The notes below the pieces were generated by a model. That model worked only from the letters and a program-made list of their open reading frames with translations, was not told the origin of the DNA and ran no database searches. A DNA stretch of 64,000 nt from PSRJ01 sp963825305 (GTDB taxonomy: Bacteria > Acidobacteriota > Terriglobia > Bryobacterales > Bryobacteraceae), in NCBI GenBank assembly GCA_963825305.1, contig CAWGTA010000015.1:34148-98147 (forward strand), in the 5' to 3' direction. Each line of letters begins with the position of its first letter. Position 1 is the stretch's first letter. Both the position numbers and the translations under genes were made by a program. Shown here one piece after another: positions 59,980 to 64,000 of the stretch.

Positions 59980-61293
59980 CTAAGCTCTCCCGTACCGCAC
60001 GCTGTTCGGCCTCGATCCACTCAGCGCATAAAACAGTATATATAGGTAGCAGATCACCGGCAGAACAAAGGCGTGATGCAGTCCGAAGTGGTCGGCAATC
60101 GCTCCCTGGATCAGGGGCAGCACCGCGCCGCCCACGATCGCCATGTTCAGCAGGCCCGATCCGTTGCCGGTCAGCGGGCCAAGTTCGGCCACGCCGAGGC
60201 TGAAGATCGTGGGAAACATGATCGAGTTAAAGAATCCAACAGCCAGGATCGTCCACATCGCCGCGTGCCCGCCTGCCATCATCGACGTGACCACCAACGC
60301 AGCCGCGGCAATTGCGCATAAAGCAAGTACGTAACCAGCCTTGAATCTCCGCAATACGGGCGCGCCGAGGAACCGGCCGATCATCGCTCCGCCCCAGTAG
60401 AACGAAACGTATCCGGCGGCGGTCTTCGCGGACATTCCGGCGATACTTGGCAAACCGAAATAGTTCACCAGAAAACTGCCTATGGAAACCTCCGCGCCCA
60501 CATACGCGAAAATCCCAATGGCACCGAAAAGCAGGTTGGGATGGCTCCAAATGGACTCCCGAACCGTCTCCGCGCCCCGCTTTGCCGCCGCTTCGATCTT
60601 CGGCAGCTTCGACGTGCCGATCATGAGGGCTAGTAACAGCAGTGCCACCGCGATGACGGTATAGGGCAGCTTTACGGACGCCGCTTGCGATACTCGATAA
60701 GCTTCCACAGCTTGCGGCGTGAACTGCCGTAACTGCTCCATCGCCAGCGGCGCGGCGCTCAGAATCAGCAGACCCCCGAGTTTCGGCGCGACGGTCGTCC
60801 CCAGTGAGTTGAACGCCTGCGTTAAATCCAATCGGCTGGATGCGGTCTCGGGTCTTCCCAACACCACTACATAAGGATTCGCGGCCACCTGCAGACCCGT
60901 GATTCCGGCAGCTAAAACTATCAGGGCCGTCAGGAACAGAGCGAACGAAACCGCAACCGCGGCCGGTATGAACAGGAACGCCCCGACAGCCATGGTCAGC
61001 AGGCCGGCCACCATGCTGCGCTGGTAGCCGATTGTGTTCACAATCCTCGACCATGGCACCGAGAACAGAAAGTACGCCGAGAAGAACGCAAACTGGATCA
61101 GCATCACTCGCGCGTAACTCAGGTCGAAAATCGACTTGAGATGCGGCACCAGGATGTCGTTCAGGCAGGTCAGAAAGCCCCACATGAAAAACAGGGTCGT
61201 AACAATGGCGAGTGGACGCGAGTAGTTTGTGTCCGCGGATATCGGCGCCGTCGCCCGGTTGGTATTCATGCTGCTGATCTCTGGAACCGGCAT
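59980..61293 (-). CDS. FucP/GluP-type sugar:H+ symporter (MFS)
   Basis: 437 residues from the ATG at 61293 (AGGAAAGGG lies upstream), with an alternative ATG nine codons downstream. Twelve membrane helices typical of the FHS (fucose-galactose-glucose) branch: ALTTLFFMWGFLTCLNDILV-like opening (PLAIVTTLFFMWGFLTCLND), VPHLKSIFDLSYARVMLIQF, YFLFSVPWSRIVNTIGYQRS, LQVAANPYVVVLGRPETASS, LTQAFNSLGTTVAPKLGGLL, EVSIGSFLVNYFGLP, FYWGGAMIGRFLGAPVLRRF, FPTIFSLGVAELGPLTGNGS. The AxxRLxLxQAFNSLGT motif is characteristic. Position before glk suggests glucose or a related hexose. Confidence 0.9.
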   Translation of the reverse strand: MPVPEISSMNTNRATAPISADTNYSRPLAIVTTLFFMWGFLTCLNDILVPHLKSIFDLSYARVMLIQFAFFSAYFLFSVPWSRIVNTIGYQRSMVAGLLTMAVGAFLFIPAAVAVSFALFLTALIVLAAGITGLQVAANPYVVVLGRPETASSRLDLTQAFNSLGTTVAPKLGGLLILSAAPLAMEQLRQFTPQAVEAYRVSQAASVKLPYTVIAVALLLLALMIGTSKLPKIEAAAKRGAETVRESIWSHPNLLFGAIGIFAYVGAEVSIGSFLVNYFGLPSIAGMSAKTAAGYVSFYWGGAMIGRFLGAPVLRRFKAGYVLALCAIAAAALVVTSMMAGGHAAMWTILAVGFFNSIMFPTIFSLGVAELGPLTGNGSGLLNMAIVGGAVLPLIQGAIADHFGLHHAFVLPVICYLYILFYALSGSRPNSVRYGRA

Positions 61294-61308
61294 ATCTCGC
61301 ACCCTTTC

Positions 61309-62868
61309 CTAAAACCACGTCTCTGCCTGAACTCCGTAAGTCAAGCCGCTTGTCTTCCTTAGGTAAGCCGGCCCGCCAACCAGGCCGCGAAATCCGTTTG
61401 ACCAGTTACCATACGTCAGGAAGGTACGCAGCACTGGCCGGCTGAAGAACTTCCTGCCAGCCCCGATTTGCGGCGCGATCGTTACCTTGCGCAGCCAGCC
61501 GTCGTAGTGTCCACTCGGGCTGGAGGTTTGATCGACGCCTGCTTCCATCGCTAGTGAAAGGTATTTCGTAAAAAATACTTCGGGCCGTGCGCCGAACGAT
61601 ACCCACTGATCCCAGGCATGCTGCGGATTGCCGTCTTTTAGGCGTTGGTATACGAATATCGGCATGATGGCGAACTTATCGTTCGGCTGGAACAGCAGAT
61701 GCTCCACAAACTGAAGCCGCGCCGAGCTATGCAGGTACATCGTGGGGTCGTCGATGGCGGTGCTGAAATTGCTCGCGGCGCCGGTTCCGTATTGGGCCGA
61801 AAATGTGTGATAGCCGCCGTGCCACTCCAGGCTTTGGTGGCGCAGTCCAAATGCGTACCCATCGGCAGTGGGAATCTTGACGCCAGTCGAAGTGGTCCCG
61901 CCTTTGCTAGTTGCGAAATTGAACCACCCACCCCAGAGACCGGCGGGCCCCTTCAGGTCGTACAAGCGAACGTCGACGTTGCTTTTCGCAAGGTAGCCAT
62001 TCTCCGCGACGATGTCCGGCCGCGCACCCGCCAGGTATGCCACGGCCAGCTTGCCGATCCTTACGTGCCAGTCCTCAACGCCTGCTCCGTAGCCGCTCAT
62101 GTCGAGCGGGTAGAAATCGTCGATCTCGATGTGCTGGCGGCGATAGTAGCGTTCGCCCGCCCAGAACTTCGCGTTTGGCTGGCTCTCGATGACGTTGCCG
62201 GCCTGAATGAACGCCTCGCGAAGCCGGAATTGATCGTTGCCGGCACCATTCGGAAAACTTGCATAACTCGCCGAGTCCGTGGTGTTCGCCTCGAGCATTA
62301 TTTCGGTCTTCATCCACGCCTTGTCCGTTGCGTGGTCGGGGTTCAGCCAATTGTTCACGAAGATAAACTCTCCGTAAGTTTCCGTCTCGTTTCCCAGGCG
62401 ATACTTGGCGCCCGCACCGGGAGCTTGAAACGCAACCTGCTGCCCGCCGTCGCCATTCAACCCATAGCCCGAGCGGAAGTATCCGTGGAATTCAAAGCTG
62501 CCCACCTGCTGCTGCAACTTGTCGATCTTTTGATCAGCTTCTCTCAGTAGATCGTATGTCGGCTCCGACGGCACCGTGCCCTGAAATTTCGCTCCCACCT
62601 CATTCGAGCCTCCCGACACGACCTTCTCGGCTGCCTCGGCAACGAGTTCGCCCACCGAGACAGTGCTTTCCTTCGGCGCCGCCGCGGCCGCGCGCTGCGT
62701 CTGAATCTGTTGCTCCAACGCGGCGATTCGCTGCTCCATCGTGCGAGTAGTCTCGGCGTACTGCTGCTTAAGCTCCTGCAATTCTTGTTCAAGTTGGGAT
62801 GCCGATTGTGCGCCGGCGATCGCGATTGTACAAAACAGCCCAACGATCCCATAACAAAGCCGCTTCAC
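61309..62868 (-). CDS. LamB-type carbohydrate porin
   Basis: 519 residues from GTG 62868, which overlaps the glgX stop (GTGA) and opens a signal peptide (KRLCYGIVGLFCTIAIAGAQ). After a coiled coil (LEQELQELKQQYAETTRTME, QRIAALEQQIQTQ) comes a maltoporin-like barrel: GSFEFHGYFRSGYGLNGDGG, AKYRLGNETETYGEFIFVNN, AKFWAGERYYRRQHIEIDDF, WHVRIGKLAVAYLAGARPD, RQSLEWHGGYHTFSAQYGTG-type, APQIGAGRKFFSRPVLRTFL and the end AETWF with terminal aromatic. The FYPLDMSGYGAGVED and greasy-slide-type aromatic segments are those of LamB. It lets maltodextrin or similar oligosaccharides across the outer membrane, upstream of the cytoplasmic sugar importer. Confidence 0.88.
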   Translation of the reverse strand: MKRLCYGIVGLFCTIAIAGAQSASQLEQELQELKQQYAETTRTMEQRIAALEQQIQTQRAAAAAPKESTVSVGELVAEAAEKVVSGGSNEVGAKFQGTVPSEPTYDLLREADQKIDKLQQQVGSFEFHGYFRSGYGLNGDGGQQVAFQAPGAGAKYRLGNETETYGEFIFVNNWLNPDHATDKAWMKTEIMLEANTTDSASYASFPNGAGNDQFRLREAFIQAGNVIESQPNAKFWAGERYYRRQHIEIDDFYPLDMSGYGAGVEDWHVRIGKLAVAYLAGARPDIVAENGYLAKSNVDVRLYDLKGPAGLWGGWFNFATSKGGTTSTGVKIPTADGYAFGLRHQSLEWHGGYHTFSAQYGTGAASNFSTAIDDPTMYLHSSARLQFVEHLLFQPNDKFAIMPIFVYQRLKDGNPQHAWDQWVSFGARPEVFFTKYLSLAMEAGVDQTSSPSGHYDGWLRKVTIAPQIGAGRKFFSRPVLRTFLTYGNWSNGFRGLVGGPAYLRKTSGLTYGVQAETWF

Positions 62869-64000
62869 TCGCTCACCTCGGTGTGCAGGGACACGACCGA
62901 GCGCGGCCCGGCCACATATTTGAAACCGGGAACAGTGGGCGCAGCCCGCCAGGGTACGATGTCGTTCGGTGAATCGAGCGCGGTATCGATCCATCTTTTC
63001 CACGGGCCGCGATTGCCGTTTGGAAGCTCGAACTCGAGCGGTTCCCAGTACGCATTGAAAATCAAGTGGGTTATCACATTCTCATGCGGCAGGTGAGCAC
63101 TCAACGCAATGCTGTGAGACGAGGAACTCCAATCCGGTTGTCCAATTATTACGCCGTGCCATGTCTTCAGAGCACGGGCGAGCAGTTGATTCAAACTCAG
63201 GTGATGCTGCTCCGCGTCCGGGTCGCGCAGGCGCCGCGTCTCAATCAATAGCCGCAGGAACCGGTGGACGTCGGAATGTTTCTCGAGCAGCGACCAGTCA
63301 AACCAGCTAATCTCGTTGTCCTGGCAATAAGCGTTATTGTTGCCGAACTGGGAGCGCCGGATCTCATCGCCCATTCCAATCATGGGAATGCCTAGCGAGA
63401 GCATCGTGACGGTCAGAAAATTCTTGACCTGGCGATTGCGTAACGCTTCTATGCCCGGATCGGTGGATGGCCCCTCCGCGCCGCCGTTCCAGCTTCGATT
63501 GTCATTGGCGCCGTCGCGGTTGCTTTCTCCATTCGCCTCGTTGTGCTTCTCGTTGTAAGAGACCAGGTCGTTCAGCGTGAAGCCATCGTGACACGTGACA
63601 AAGTTGACGCTTTCCTCCGCGTCGCGTTCCTTGTGGCCGTAAATCGCAGGGCTGCCCAGAAAACGATCGGCGATGCGCGCGACGGTATCGTCTTCGCCGC
63701 GAAAGTAGGAACGAACGTCGTCGCGAAACCTGCCGTTCCATTCCTTCCAACTGTCGCCAACGAAGCTGCCCACCTGATACAACCCGGCTGCATCCCAGGC
63801 TTCGGCAATGAACTTCGTGCCCGCCAGCGTCGGGTCCGATTCGATGTCCCAGAGGACCGGAGGATTCGACAGCACCTCGCCCGAAGAATCCCGCGCCAGG
63901 ATGGAGGCGAGATCGAAGCGGAAACCATCCACGTGCATCTCTCCGACCCAATAGCGGAGGCTGTCCAGAATCATGCGGCGGACAATCGGATGATTGGCGT
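62865..64000 (-). CDS. glgX: Glycogen debranching enzyme (GH13), 5' end outside window
   Basis: The frame is open to the window edge (ANHPIVRRMILDSLRYWVGE), so the start lies beyond 64000; 378 residues are visible. GH13 residues: the nucleophile aspartate in VDGFRFDLASILARD, the acid glutamate in GTKFIAEAWDAAG and FVTCHDGFTLNDLVSYNEKH with the transition-state aspartate. RSYFRGEDDTVARIADRFLG and QDNEISWFDWSLLE are GlgX/isoamylase-specific. It splits alpha-1,6 branches of glycogen or limit dextrins. First gene of the visible operon (glgX, porin, sugar symporter, glk): debranched oligosaccharides or imported sugars feed glucose to Glk. Isoamylase versus GlgX cannot be fully separated from this half. 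Confidence 0.92.
   Translation of the reverse strand, partial: ANHPIVRRMILDSLRYWVGEMHVDGFRFDLASILARDSSGEVLSNPPVLWDIESDPTLAGTKFIAEAWDAAGLYQVGSFVGDSWKEWNGRFRDDVRSYFRGEDDTVARIADRFLGSPAIYGHKERDAEESVNFVTCHDGFTLNDLVSYNEKHNEANGESNRDGANDNRSWNGGAEGPSTDPGIEALRNRQVKNFLTVTMLSLGIPMIGMGDEIRRSQFGNNNAYCQDNEISWFDWSLLEKHSDVHRFLRLLIETRRLRDPDAEQHHLSLNQLLARALKTWHGVIIGQPDWSSSSHSIALSAHLPHENVITHLIFNAYWEPLEFELPNGNRGPWKRWIDTALDSPNDIVPWRAAPTVPGFKYVAGPRSVVSLHTEVSE

Overview
The window is high-GC bacterial DNA that reads as Acidobacteriota, most like the Solibacter/Bryobacter group. Evidence: a TIGR03435-type secreted protein with the VATIKPS motif (5992-7137), two tandem Oar-like TonB-dependent receptors with carboxypeptidase-regulatory N-termini (26862-34297), a DUF6152-type secreted domain (12847-14082), many small secreted proteins of no known function, and an mreBCD-mrdA-rodA-RNase E/G order. 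This is inferred from family content; no rRNA is present.

Layout. 1-14 kb is accessory: a glutamine-amidotransferase-like membrane protein cut by the left edge, a secreted quinoprotein dehydrogenase, a DinB-like protein, a TIR-domain protein with a degenerate papain-like C-terminus, a GNAT acetyltransferase, secreted proteins, a small cytochrome c, an HDOD protein, a decayed IS110-family element beside truncated genes, and a DUF6152/metallo-beta-lactamase fusion. 14-18 kb holds a sufS pseudogene, a broken hypothetical gene, a RoxA-like di-haem lipoprotein and a secreted protein. 18-26.6 kb carries metH, a MASE1/CHASE hybrid histidine kinase and a winged-helix/TPR regulator. 26.8-34.3 kb is the receptor pair. 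35-41 kb is a minus-strand one-carbon operon: methyltransferase, core-MetE-like protein, MetF fused to a MetV-like cysteine-rich domain, and fhs. 42.5-51.3 kb is the cell-shape cluster. 51-54 kb has two secreted proteins, ssrA (tmRNA) and a toxin-antitoxin pair whose PIN toxin carries an internal deletion.

The most notable system is at 54.2-58.2 kb: four tightly packed genes encoding a Tat-exported PhnD/PtxB-like binding protein, an ABC ATPase, a permease in which two PhnE-like halves are fused, and a dehydrogenase carrying the phosphite dehydrogenase (PtxD) signature FEMEDWARADRP and its catalytic residues. Together they would import phosphite and oxidise it to phosphate. Pho-box-like direct repeats and a TATAAT lie so close to the first start codon that the mRNA may be leaderless. 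The right end (58.9-64 kb, minus strand) is a glycan operon: glgX, a LamB-type porin, a FucP-type sugar transporter and glucokinase.

Sequence quality matters here. Many genes, including the essential mrdA and rodA, carry single-base indels, clustered at about 1.7-3.2, 10-11.5, 14.7-15, 27-33.4 and 46-48 kb, while long neighbours are intact. Most of these look like assembly errors rather than true pseudogenes. The sufS, PIN-toxin and metallo-beta-lactamase remnants lack whole segments and are real decay.
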